A stretch of 64,000 nt of DNA from the NCBI GenBank assembly GCA_022705325.1, contig JAKJER010000011.1, forward strand, positions 86,534 through 150,533, read 5' to 3'. This DNA is from Planctomycetota bacterium. GTDB taxonomy: Bacteria > Planctomycetota > Phycisphaerae > SM23-33. Below the pieces are notes generated by a model, which saw only the letters and a list, made by a program, of their open reading frames with translations, was not told where the DNA came from and did not search any database. A program made the position numbers and the translations under genes. Of this stretch, positions 33,879 through 42,866 are shown in pieces (position 1 is the stretch's first letter; every line of letters starts with the position of its first letter).

Positions 33879-36269
33879 ATGAGGCACTTGCTCATTGCGA
33901 TCGTGTTCGCCGCGTTAACGTGGAACGCCCCGGCAGCCCGCACCGCCGACGTAGCGACCCCTGCGGCGGCGTCCAGGGCCGCGACCAGGCCCGCCCCCGC
34001 GTCTCGGGCCGCCCCTCAAACGGACGAGGACGACGAGCGGGCCGTGCAGGAACTCCTGCGGGCGGGGCGGACCAGCTTCGCTGTCGCCCAGGTGTGGTAC
34101 AAGAAGGACATGTCCGACGCCTCCGACCCGCACGAGAGGGACTGGCGGGTGCGGCGGATCTACGACGAGTACATCGCACGTCGCTGTCCGGAGGAGTTTC
34201 CCGCCCTGGTCCTGGACGACCGGGGCCGCGTGCTCATGATCGACGACGGCACGGAAAAACGGTTCATCGACCGCGTGGTGGTGCGCGATGCGACCGGGAA
34301 GACCTGGCCCGCCGTGCGGGACCGCATGTTGCTGCGGGCGCCCGGGATCATCCTGAAGCTCCCGGACGCGGCCGCGCGGGTCCTGCGACCGCCCGCATTT
34401 GTGCCGTTCAAGTCCGAGGGGGTCCGGACGCGCCTGCTCCAGGCTTACCTCTACCCCAGCGACGATCAGTGGCATCTCCGCGTCGTGCCGCTGGGGGCGG
34501 CGGTGCGGTTCGCCGCCAAGGGCGACGACAACCTCTATTTCGGTTATCGAGGCGGGGGGGCGGGCGCCCGCGTCGATCTCGGCATGGGTCATCGCTTGCC
34601 CGCCGTCCTCGCCGACGCCACAGGCCGGCCCGTAGGCTGCGCGCTGACGACCTTCCTGGACCTCGACCAGGCCCAGTGCGCCTGGCGATACGAGGACATT
34701 CGCAAGGGCGAGTCCATTTCCTTCTCCGAGTTGGACAAGTTAGAGGCCGGCGTGTCGCAACGCCTGACCGCGTCGGCCCACGAGGTCATCCTGACGCTGC
34801 GGCAGAGTTCGACGGCCGTGCCGGCCGAACCGTCCGCCGCCAACCCGTACCTGCGGAGCGCGGGCACGGCGGCCGGGCAGGAGATCAAGCTGTACGGCGT
34901 GGCACTGGGCGAGCGTGATCTGCTGGTCCCCCAGGTTCTGGACCGCAAGGTGGCGGCCCAGGTGGACCGCATCAGCGTCGAGCTGGCGGGCCAGCGCCGG
35001 ACGCTGCGGTTCGTGGGGGCCTACAAGCAGTTCGGGGCCTTCCTGGTCCGCCTGGAGAAGGGCGCGTTCCCCTCGCACGTCGAGTTGGCCCCCAAGGGGC
35101 AAGACCTGCCGCAGATGCAGCCGTTCTGGACGGCCGTCCTCGGCAAGCGATTCGGTCAGACGCACGTGCGACTGATGACCAACCGGCTGATCGGCAAGAG
35201 CCGCGGCTACGGCGGGGCCTTCCACGACGAGCCGGCCTCCAACATATCCGGGTCCGCCCTGCTGGTGGACTTCCAGGGCCGGCTGGCCGGGCTGAACCTC
35301 TCCGAACGGATCGAGAACGAGGAAGAGCGACAGCTCCAGATGGCCAACCGCTACCTGCGCCCGGCGGAGTTTCGGGTCTTTCACGTGTCGGAGGTTCGCG
35401 ACGCTCTGACCGCGCCGGCCAGGCACCTCGACGACAAGATCCAGGTGATGGCCCGCAGCCAGTCCAAGCGCCGCGCGTGGTTCGGGGTGGAGTACGTCCC
35501 GATCACGCCCGACGTGGCCGAACAGCTCAAGGTCGAGCAGGCGACCAAGGACGGCAAACTGGGGTTCCTGGTCAATGCCGTCTACGACGCCAGCCCGGCC
35601 GGCCGGCTCGGCGTGGGGGTGGGCGACATCCTGCTGCGGTTGCAGGTCGAGGGGATGGCCTACCCGATCGACCTGGCGCCGATGCGCGGGTACGGGGAGG
35701 AAGACTTCGGCGGGCGGTGGGGCGTCGGCATGGGCATGGAGGGCGAGGAGGGCGAGGGCTTCCTCATGCCCACCTGGAAGACGCGCGAGAACTTCCTGAC
35801 GCGGGCGCTGGACGCCGCGGGCGTGGGGCGAAAGGTCACCATCACCCTCTGCCGCGCCGAGACCAACCAGGTCCGCACTGTCGAATACGCCATCGAGAAA
35901 GCCCCGCCGGACCTGGAGTCCGCGGCGAGGTGGAAGAACCTCAAGCTCGGGCTGACCGTCAAGGACATGACCTACGAGGTCCGCTACGCGCTGAACCTGC
36001 CCCGCGACGCGCCGGGCGTGGTGCTGGCCAAGGTCGAACAGGGCTCGCCCACGCTGGTGGCCAAGGTCTTCCCCTTCGAGATCATCACCCGCCTGGACGA
36101 CAAGCCGCTGACCTCGGCACGCCAGATGCGCGACCGGATCGCCCAGGCCCGCAAGGACGGGCGAGACACCGTCCGCTTGACCGTGCTGCGACTGGGCAGG
36201 ACACGATTTGCTGACCTGACCATCGAGGAGTACGACCCAGCCGACGACGAAGGCCTGGACGAAGAGTGA
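33879..36269 (+). CDS. Degenerate HtrA-like protein with PDZ domains
   Basis: A 796-aa exported protein with a signal peptide (MRHLLIAIVFAALTWNAPAA) and a Pro/Ala/Arg linker. The middle region has traces of a trypsin-like fold, but the site aligned with the nucleophile reads SNISGSALLVDF instead of GNSGGP, and no convincing His/Asp pair is visible. The C-terminal third has two PDZ-like domains: WFGVEYVPITPDV with SPAGRLGVGVGDILLRL, and APGVVLAKVEQGSPT with FEIITRLDDKPL. It starts 5 nt after the active protease's stop. It probably acts as a non-catalytic partner or adaptor. Confidence 0.65.
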   Translation: MRHLLIAIVFAALTWNAPAARTADVATPAAASRAATRPAPASRAAPQTDEDDERAVQELLRAGRTSFAVAQVWYKKDMSDASDPHERDWRVRRIYDEYIARRCPEEFPALVLDDRGRVLMIDDGTEKRFIDRVVVRDATGKTWPAVRDRMLLRAPGIILKLPDAAARVLRPPAFVPFKSEGVRTRLLQAYLYPSDDQWHLRVVPLGAAVRFAAKGDDNLYFGYRGGGAGARVDLGMGHRLPAVLADATGRPVGCALTTFLDLDQAQCAWRYEDIRKGESISFSELDKLEAGVSQRLTASAHEVILTLRQSSTAVPAEPSAANPYLRSAGTAAGQEIKLYGVALGERDLLVPQVLDRKVAAQVDRISVELAGQRRTLRFVGAYKQFGAFLVRLEKGAFPSHVELAPKGQDLPQMQPFWTAVLGKRFGQTHVRLMTNRLIGKSRGYGGAFHDEPASNISGSALLVDFQGRLAGLNLSERIENEEERQLQMANRYLRPAEFRVFHVSEVRDALTAPARHLDDKIQVMARSQSKRRAWFGVEYVPITPDVAEQLKVEQATKDGKLGFLVNAVYDASPAGRLGVGVGDILLRLQVEGMAYPIDLAPMRGYGEEDFGGRWGVGMGMEGEEGEGFLMPTWKTRENFLTRALDAAGVGRKVTITLCRAETNQVRTVEYAIEKAPPDLESAARWKNLKLGLTVKDMTYEVRYALNLPRDAPGVVLAKVEQGSPTLVAKVFPFEIITRLDDKPLTSARQMRDRIAQARKDGRDTVRLTVLRLGRTRFADLTIEEYDPADDEGLDEE

Positions 36270-36411
36270 CAGCCGGACCAGGCTGTCGCGCCCCCGACGC
36301 GGCGGCTCGCGACATTTGCCGCGCAAGCATCGAACGCCGCGTTGTGTTACAATGACGAACCGGCGTGGCCAGGCCGCGTCTAAGCCGGGAGGGGCGGAAA
36401 GGATCTGTGCG

Positions 36412-37656
36412 ATGCGACTCAACATGCTGGCGGCGTTCGTAACTCTCTGCGTGGCCTGTGTCGACGGCCTGTCCGCGGCGCCGACGACTGCCCCGGCCGG
36501 CAAGGCACCGACCACGCAACCCGCCTCGACTCGGCCCACGACTGCGCCCGCCCCGGCGGGCGACCCGTTCACTGAAGCCCTGACCCGGCGGGTGCAGGTC
36601 ATCGTCAAGGACCTGGGCCACCAGCAGTCCGCCCGGCGCGAGGCCGCCCAGAAGGCCCTGCTCGCAATGGGCGAGGAAGTCTTCAACCAACTGGTCGAGC
36701 ACATCCACCTGGACGATCCCGAGCAGGTGGCCCGCGTCGCCGAGGTGTTCGCCGGCCTGGGCACCGCCGCCCGGCAGGCTGAGTTGCTGGTCCGCTTCAG
36801 CCCCGCCCAGCGTCGCTACATGCTGGACCTGGCCAGGCGGTTCCCGAAGCCCTTCAACCAATTGCTCAGCCGCGACGACCGCGTGGCGGCGTCAGCGGTC
36901 TCCGTCCTGGGCCAGCAGAACCACCCCGGCGCCGAACTGGTCCTCGCCTGGGCCTGCCGCCAGGTGGACTGGGAGATTCGCCAGGCCGCCCTGGACACCA
37001 TCGTCCGTTCGCGCCGCAACAATACCGCCATTCGCGATCTGCTGGTCGAGCGGATGAACGCCATGGACGCAGCCTTGCTCGGGCCGAACTACTACCACGG
37101 GCAGGACGGGCCCGACGTCCGCCAGGTCATCGACCGCAACGAGTACCGCACCGTCCTGCAGGCGCTGGTGGCGGCGAAGGACCCGCGAGTGCTGTCGCGC
37201 CTGCTCCAGCCGCTGATCAGTTCCGGCCAGCCGTACCACGGGCAACCGAACGAGGCCCTGGACATGATCCTGGAACTCAAGGACAAGCGAACGGTGGTGA
37301 CGCTGATGGACGAGGTCGACAACAAGACCCAGGTCACCAACATCGGATTCGGAGACGGCAAGCAGGTGAAGGTCCTGCGCGGGGACGTGGCCATGGCGAT
37401 CATCCTCACCCAGACCGGGCAGGACCTGGCCGCGTACGGGTTCCACCGGCCCCCTAACTGGACGCCCCAGTTGACGCAAATGGGGTTCGTCAGCGACCAG
37501 AAGCGACAGGAGGCGCAGCGCAAGCTGGCCGACTGGTTCCAGAAACACCAGAAGGAGTACGAAGGCGTGGAGAAGGTGCCCCTCGGCGGCGACGACATCC
37601 CCCGCGCAGGCGCGATGCCCACGCTGCCGGCGTTCCTCAAGAAGCTGGGAGGCTGA
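36412..37656 (+). CDS. Exported HEAT-like repeat protein
   Basis: A 414-aa protein with a signal peptide (MRLNMLAAFVTLCVACVDGLSA) and a Thr/Pro/Ala linker (residues ~22-50). The rest is helical with HEAT/Armadillo-like patterns: SARREAAQKALLAMGEEV, LSRDDRVAASAVSVLGQQ and WEIRQAALDTIVRS. These suggest a protein-binding solenoid in the periplasm. ATG 36412 follows AAAGGA. A TACAAT -10-like box (36348-36353) lies upstream but has no clear -35. The stop is 2 nt before selA, so translational coupling with selA is possible although their functions seem unrelated. Confidence 0.65.
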   Translation: MRLNMLAAFVTLCVACVDGLSAAPTTAPAGKAPTTQPASTRPTTAPAPAGDPFTEALTRRVQVIVKDLGHQQSARREAAQKALLAMGEEVFNQLVEHIHLDDPEQVARVAEVFAGLGTAARQAELLVRFSPAQRRYMLDLARRFPKPFNQLLSRDDRVAASAVSVLGQQNHPGAELVLAWACRQVDWEIRQAALDTIVRSRRNNTAIRDLLVERMNAMDAALLGPNYYHGQDGPDVRQVIDRNEYRTVLQALVAAKDPRVLSRLLQPLISSGQPYHGQPNEALDMILELKDKRTVVTLMDEVDNKTQVTNIGFGDGKQVKVLRGDVAMAIILTQTGQDLAAYGFHRPPNWTPQLTQMGFVSDQKRQEAQRKLADWFQKHQKEYEGVEKVPLGGDDIPRAGAMPTLPAFLKKLGG

Positions 37657-37658
37657 CC

Positions 37659-39074
37659 ATGACGGCCAATCCACACCAGGACCTGCTGCGAAAGCTCCCC
37701 TCGGTCAGCCAGTTGCTGGAACGGGCCCAGGCTGAGCAGTGGCTGGACTCCGCGCCCCGGCCGCTGGTGACCAACTGCCTCCGCGACGCCCTGGACGACC
37801 TGCGCAAGCAGATCCTCGCCGACACCGTCGGGCGATGCGGCGGGATGCACGTCACGAGCGAGTACGTGCTCCTGCGGGCCCGCGAACTGCTCCAGCAACG
37901 CAGCGAGTTCCACGTGCGAAGGGCGATCAACGCCACCGGCATCATCCTCCACACGGGGCTCGGGAGGGCGGTCTGGCCCGAGTGCGTGGTCGACTCGATG
38001 ATCGACGAACTCAAGGGCTACGTCACGCTCGCCATCGACCGCGAGAGCGGCCTGAGAAGCGACCGCGACCATCGCCTGGAGTACATCCTCACCGAGCTGA
38101 CCGGCGCGGAGGCCGCCACGCTGGCCAACAACAACGCCGCCGCCACGCTGCTGGTCCTGGCTGCCCTGTGCGCGGGCAAGGAAGTCATCGTCAGCCGCGG
38201 GCAGCTCATCGAGATCGGCGGGGCCTTCCGCCTGCCCGACGTGATGGTCCAGTCCGGCTGCAAGATGGTCGAGGTCGGCACGACCAACCGCACGCACCTC
38301 CGCGACTACGCCGCCGCGATCACCGAGAACACCGCCGCCATCCTCCGCGTCCACCCCAGCAACTACCGTATCCTCGGCTTCGCGTCTCAGCCGGAGCTGG
38401 GCGAGCTGGTCGAGCTGGCCCACTCGAAGGGCCTGGTCCTGATCGACGATCTCGGGGCCGGTGCGCTGGTGGACCTGGCGCAGTTCGGCCTGCCCCGCGA
38501 GCCCTTGATGAGCGACTCGGTGGCCGCCGGGGCGGACATCGTCCTGGCCAGCGGCGACAAGCTCATGGGCGCCAGCCAGGCCGGCGTGATCGTCGGGCGA
38601 AAGCCCCTCATCCAGCGCTGCCGCAAGCATCCGCTGGCCCGCGCCTTCCGCGTGGACAAGACCTGCCTGATGGCCCTGGAACGCACGCTCCACCTCTTCC
38701 GCGACGTGGAGCTGCTCAAGAAACACCACCCCACGTACATCATGCTCGGCTGGACCGTCGAGCAACTCCAGGCCCGCGCCGACCGACTGGCCGCCGCCAT
38801 CCGCGCCGCCGCCCCCAACGTGCAGGTGGACGTGGTCCAAGGCCCCGCCTACCTCGGCAGCGGCAGCCTGCCCATGGAAGCGTTACCCAGCCGCCAGGTC
38901 CGCCTGACCGCCCCCAACCTGAAGACCGCCGACCTCGCCCGCCGACTCCGCCTCGACGATGCCTGCGTCTTCGGCCGAATCGAGTCCGACGCCCTCCTGC
39001 TCGACGTGCGAACGATGACCGACATGCAGGTGGAGCCCGTCGCGGCGGCGGTGGGGCGGGTGGTACCTGCGTGA
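37659..39074 (+). CDS. selA: L-seryl-tRNA(Sec) selenium transferase
   Basis: A 471-aa PLP enzyme that converts Ser-tRNA(Sec) to Sec-tRNA(Sec) with selenophosphate. The bacterial SelA layout is complete: the N-terminal domain (LPSVSQLLERA), INATGIILHTGLGRA, AATLANNNAAATLL, VHPSNYRILGF, LIDDLGAGAL and the PLP lysine, Lys301, in ASGDKLMGASQAG. Length matches the family (~460). It starts 2 nt after the HEAT-like gene. Together with selB and selD downstream it gives a selenocysteine-insertion set except selC, which I do not find in the window. Confidence 0.96.
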   Translation: MTANPHQDLLRKLPSVSQLLERAQAEQWLDSAPRPLVTNCLRDALDDLRKQILADTVGRCGGMHVTSEYVLLRARELLQQRSEFHVRRAINATGIILHTGLGRAVWPECVVDSMIDELKGYVTLAIDRESGLRSDRDHRLEYILTELTGAEAATLANNNAAATLLVLAALCAGKEVIVSRGQLIEIGGAFRLPDVMVQSGCKMVEVGTTNRTHLRDYAAAITENTAAILRVHPSNYRILGFASQPELGELVELAHSKGLVLIDDLGAGALVDLAQFGLPREPLMSDSVAAGADIVLASGDKLMGASQAGVIVGRKPLIQRCRKHPLARAFRVDKTCLMALERTLHLFRDVELLKKHHPTYIMLGWTVEQLQARADRLAAAIRAAAPNVQVDVVQGPAYLGSGSLPMEALPSRQVRLTAPNLKTADLARRLRLDDACVFGRIESDALLLDVRTMTDMQVEPVAAAVGRVVPA

Positions 39075-39096
39075 CTTCCGGTGACGGCGGAAGAGA

Positions 39097-39849
39097 CTAC
39101 CGTTCCTTTGCGTCCGACGGGGGAGAATCCGCGAAGCTCTTGGGCGTGCCCCAGATCTGCTGGAGCTTCTTCCACAGGACCGGGTCGCGTTGTTGGAGGG
39201 CTTCCCTTTCGTCCTTCTTGCCGTGGTAGCGCGTGGAGACGCCGGCGAAGAACTCCTTGTGGTTGGCGCGGACGACCCAGTCGGTCTTGGGCCAGTCCTT
39301 GTTTTCCTGGGCCCGCTTGTGGGCAGCCAGGATGTCCGGGTCGTCGAAGCTCAGCACCTGGTCGTGGTAGGCGTGGGCCAGCTCGTGCAGGAGGGTGGTG
39401 GCCCTCGACCGGCGCCCGCCCGCGGGGACCAGGGCCGAGGCGCGGCTGTACTCGACGCACTTGTGCTTGCCCGGGTGGAAGTCCATCTTCACCAGCCAGT
39501 CCAGCCCGGGGTGGTAGTGGAAGACCGGCGTTCGCCCGTGCGGGCCGTTGGTGGAGTCGCGGTCCAGCCAGATGCCGACCTTCAGCAGCCGCTTCAGCGG
39601 CTCGTCGGCCAGCCACCGCTTCACGACCACCATGTCCTCCCGCAACTGCTTGATCGCGGCGGCGCCCGTCTCGGCCTCCTCGCCCCCCGGCAGCAACGAG
39701 TTGTGAATGTGGACCGTCCAGCCTTCCATGTTCTTGATCGTGTAGCGGCTGGAAGGCTCGTAGGGCGTCTTCGTCTCGGCCGGTTGGGTTGTCGGTGCGG
39801 CGGCCGAAGCCGCCAGCAGGGACAGGAATATTTTCAGTGCAGTAATCAT
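39097..39849 (-). CDS. Exported HExxH-type metallopeptidase-like protein
   Basis: A 250-aa protein with a signal-like start (MITALKIFLSLLAASAAAP). The zinc motif HELAHAYH (HExxH plus one more His) and the downstream Glu in HKEFFAGVSTRYH are those of a gluzincin-like peptidase. It acts outside the cytoplasm. It is encoded opposite to selA and converges on it with a 22-bp gap. No partner gene is apparent. Confidence 0.7.
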   Translation of the reverse strand: MITALKIFLSLLAASAAAPTTQPAETKTPYEPSSRYTIKNMEGWTVHIHNSLLPGGEEAETGAAAIKQLREDMVVVKRWLADEPLKRLLKVGIWLDRDSTNGPHGRTPVFHYHPGLDWLVKMDFHPGKHKCVEYSRASALVPAGGRRSRATTLLHELAHAYHDQVLSFDDPDILAAHKRAQENKDWPKTDWVVRANHKEFFAGVSTRYHGKKDEREALQQRDPVLWKKLQQIWGTPKSFADSPPSDAKER

Positions 39850-40065
39850 ACAGCTCTTGTAACGTGCACGGACGCGGCGTCATTGCCACAAGAGCGATCT
39901 GCAGCGTCGCGTCCGGATGTAACCTGACCACGCCGGTACGACAAGTCACGTCGCCTGGCCGAATCTCCGCACGGGAATTTTGAAAGCCGTGCTTCCCATG
40001 TCGTCGCGGCGGGGACATACTTAAACGCGGCTCCCGGAACAGGACCAGCCGATAGGAGACATGCG

Positions 40066-41652
40066 GTGAGAACGTTGGACGTGACAAACGCGTGCCGTGT
40101 CGCAGCCCTGCTTGCCTTGGCCTGCGTGCTGGCGGGCCCGAACCTGCTGGCCGACGAGATCGCCGGAGAGATCCTTACACCACCGCCCAAGCCCCAGCCG
40201 CGAATCAACGGCGCCAAGGCGTTCGGCGTCCGGCCCGGCCATCCCGTGTTGTACACGATCGCCGCCACCGGCAAGCGCCCGATGACCTTCTCCGTGGCGA
40301 ACCTTCCCGAGGGTCTGCACGTGGACGCCCGGACGGGCCGCATCAGCGGCACGCTGACCAGGCGAGGCACCTACCGCATGACGCTGCGGGCGGAGAACGC
40401 CCTGGGCAAGGCCCAGCGTGAGCTGCGCCTCGTGGTCGGCGGCGACGTGCTGCTGACGCCCCTTCTGGGCTGCAACACGTTCGGCGGGTGGGGCTCCCGC
40501 GTGACCGACGCCAACCTCCGGGCCGCCGCCAAGGCCATGGTCGACAAAGACCTCATCAACCACGGCTGGCAGTACATCAACATCGACGACGGCTGGCAGG
40601 GCTGTCGCGGCGGGCCGTTCAACGCGATCATGCCGAACGAGAAGTTCCCCGACATGAAGGCCCTGTGCGACTACATCCACGGCCTGGGGCTCAAGGCCGG
40701 CATCTACTCCACCCCGTGGATGACCAGCTACGCGGGGTTCATCGGCGGTTCCAGCGACGATCCGAAGGGCGCGTGGACCAAGCCCGCCAAGCCGCAGGAC
40801 GGCTGGCGCTGCGGCAAGCACTTCTTCGAGGCCAACGACGCCCGGCAGTGGGCGGCCTGGGGGTTCGACTACGCCAAGTACGACTGGAGCGTCAACAGCG
40901 TCGAGCTGACCAAGCGGATGACCGATGCCCTGGCCGCCTGCGACCGGGACATCGTGATTGAACTGTCGAACTCGGTGCCCCTGACCGGTGCCGCCGAGTA
41001 CACGGCCCTGGCGGACCTGTCGCGGACGACCGGCGACCTGGTGGACTTCTGGAATCGCGACGCGATGGACAATCCGGCCATGCGTCGCTGGGCCGTCGGC
41101 ATCCGCGAGGTGTGGCTGAAGCACGACGCATGGGCGCCGTTCCAGCGCCCCGGCCATTGGAACCACGCCTGCAACCTTCGCATCGGCCTGCTGGGGGGCT
41201 GGCGCGACCGCCCCCTGACGCCCTCTCACCTCAAGCCGAACGAGCAGTACACCCACATCAGTCTGTGGTGCCTCTGGGGGTCGCCGATGATCATCGGAAC
41301 GCCCATCGAGCGGCTGGACCCGTTCACCTTGTCGCTGCTGTCCAACGACGACGTGCTGGAAGTCCAGCAGGACCCGCTGGGCGAGCAGGGGCGGCGCATG
41401 CCGCTGCCCGTCGGCGAGGCCGCGGTCAAACGGATGGAAGACGGGACCAGGGCGGTCGGCCTGTTCAACGTCGACGAGGAGCCGAAACAGGTCACCATCC
41501 AGTGGGCCGACCTCAAGCTGAACGCTCCGCAAAGGGTCCGCGACCTGTGGCGGCAGAAAGACCTCGGCGTCCACGCCAAGGGTTTCACGGCCACGGTCCA
41601 GCCGCACGGGGTCGTCATGGTCCGCATCGTCCCGGCCGCCGCCGCGCCGTAG
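40066..41652 (+). CDS. GH27-family alpha-galactosidase, exported
   Basis: A 528-aa glycoside hydrolase. It starts at GTG 40066, seven bases after TAGGAG; an ATG six bases earlier in the same frame stops at once. Signal peptide to ~29, a putative Ig-like (He_PIG) domain (~45-125), then the GH27 catalytic barrel. Family motifs are LGCNTFGGWG, YINIDDGWQG, GLKAGIYSTPW and the nucleophile Asp273 in YAKYDWSVNS. A C-terminal beta-sandwich (~430-525) follows. It releases alpha-galactose (or a related sugar) outside the cell. Confidence 0.88.
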   Translation: MRTLDVTNACRVAALLALACVLAGPNLLADEIAGEILTPPPKPQPRINGAKAFGVRPGHPVLYTIAATGKRPMTFSVANLPEGLHVDARTGRISGTLTRRGTYRMTLRAENALGKAQRELRLVVGGDVLLTPLLGCNTFGGWGSRVTDANLRAAAKAMVDKDLINHGWQYINIDDGWQGCRGGPFNAIMPNEKFPDMKALCDYIHGLGLKAGIYSTPWMTSYAGFIGGSSDDPKGAWTKPAKPQDGWRCGKHFFEANDARQWAAWGFDYAKYDWSVNSVELTKRMTDALAACDRDIVIELSNSVPLTGAAEYTALADLSRTTGDLVDFWNRDAMDNPAMRRWAVGIREVWLKHDAWAPFQRPGHWNHACNLRIGLLGGWRDRPLTPSHLKPNEQYTHISLWCLWGSPMIIGTPIERLDPFTLSLLSNDDVLEVQQDPLGEQGRRMPLPVGEAAVKRMEDGTRAVGLFNVDEEPKQVTIQWADLKLNAPQRVRDLWRQKDLGVHAKGFTATVQPHGVVMVRIVPAAAAP

Positions 41653-41887
41653 CGTGGATGGCCGCGTCGCAAGCGGAATGAACCGGGCCAGGAGTCTCCC
41701 TTGCCTGAGGTCTAGTCAGTATCCGGGCTCTAGTCCGCCGGATCATCCTCCTTGCTTCCCCTGGCCCCCTCACTCGCACGTGCATCCGCACTCTGGCTTG
41801 GCCCCACGGCGACAAGCCCATACCCCCGCCCATGCTATGCTACGGTCTGACGGGGCCAGCACCCACCTGCTTGCTCTCCGTTGGCGG

Positions 41888-42511
41888 CTAGTCGCCGTCG
41901 AAGACTTCTTTGAGCATTGACATGGCGAGCGGATGGAGGCGTTCTTCGATTTCGCGGCGTTCACGTCTTCCTCGGACGACACTATACAGGGTCAACGACA
42001 AGAACGCGGCAATCGCCACTCCGGCTAGTATCTGAAGGAGTGTTGAGTCGGACAAGAACCCGAAGAGCCCGAATAGCGGGAACAATGCATAGCTGTTGCT
42101 GCGAGAAACCTCTGACCCCTCGTCTGTGTCCGACCGTCCAACCGGCTTGTGGGGATGCACTATGGTTTTGCGCCCATCGATCCATCGATACCGCCCAAGG
42201 ATATCTGGGAGATCCTGATCGTCAAGCAGAACGGGCACGACCTTCTTCCCCATCTTGATGGCAAGTGTGTATTCCCTGGCAACCTCTCTGGAATCGGCGG
42301 CATGAAAACACCAGAAGACGAAGACTTTTGTTGCCGTCTCTATGGCGTCGTCGATGACGACCTGCCATTTGTCTCCAGGCTCAATCGAGAAACGGTCCAA
42401 GAAATAGGGCCTATCCGCTGCGGTAAGGAGGTCAGCAAGCATCTGCACGATGTCTGAATCATGGTGACTGTAAGATAGAAACACGCGCCTGGCTGAGCCG
42501 TATCTTCCCAC
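41888..42511 (-). CDS. TIR-domain protein with a C-terminal membrane span
   Basis: A 207-aa protein with a TIR domain (residues ~8-125): RVFLSYSHHDSD, WQVVIDDAIETATKVFVFWC and the Ser74/Glu80 of DSREVAREY at the position of the catalytic Glu in TIR NADases. A linker of ~25 residues leads to a single membrane helix (~158-178, LLQILAGVAIAAFLSLTLY) and a basic tail. Start GTG 42511 is the most upstream in-frame option; the ribosome binding site is weak. The base composition is clearly less GC-rich than the neighbours, which suggests transfer. It is probably a stand-alone membrane NADase or defence/signalling protein. No STING, CBASS or Thoeris partner gene is present. Confidence 0.8.
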   Translation of the reverse strand: MGRYGSARRVFLSYSHHDSDIVQMLADLLTAADRPYFLDRFSIEPGDKWQVVIDDAIETATKVFVFWCFHAADSREVAREYTLAIKMGKKVVPVLLDDQDLPDILGRYRWIDGRKTIVHPHKPVGRSDTDEGSEVSRSNSYALFPLFGLFGFLSDSTLLQILAGVAIAAFLSLTLYSVVRGRRERREIEERLHPLAMSMLKEVFDGD

Positions 42512-42866
42512 AATCTCACGCCTTTGTCAGAGACCCTGTTCCATTTCAGCGAACAAACGGAAGTCATCGTAACACGTCGCCAAGAGTCAGTCCATCCTCC
42601 ACTCCGCGCGACCAGGTTCGTCTATTCCGCCCCTTCGCTTGTCGACCGTTAGGGGTTCCAGGCCAGACGACTTGACCTGGGGGAGACGGCGCATTCTGAT
42701 TCATCTCGCTTCTCCTGGACGCACTGGGCCATCTGTGTATTGGCCCGCACCGTTGTGAAGTTGGGGGTATCATTGCTTCCCTCGGTTCTCCATGGACTCG
42801 ACTGTAAGTTCTGGTATCATCCCACAGGACGCAATCTGCAACCATCTGCAACAGCGACAACGAACC
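42512..42866. other. 355-bp TIR/selB divergent intergenic region
   Basis: No gene is supported. I looked for a selenocysteine tRNA here and did not find one. Two GGTATCAT motifs (near 42769 and 42819) may belong to promoters. No strong operator or terminator was seen. Confidence 0.4.
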
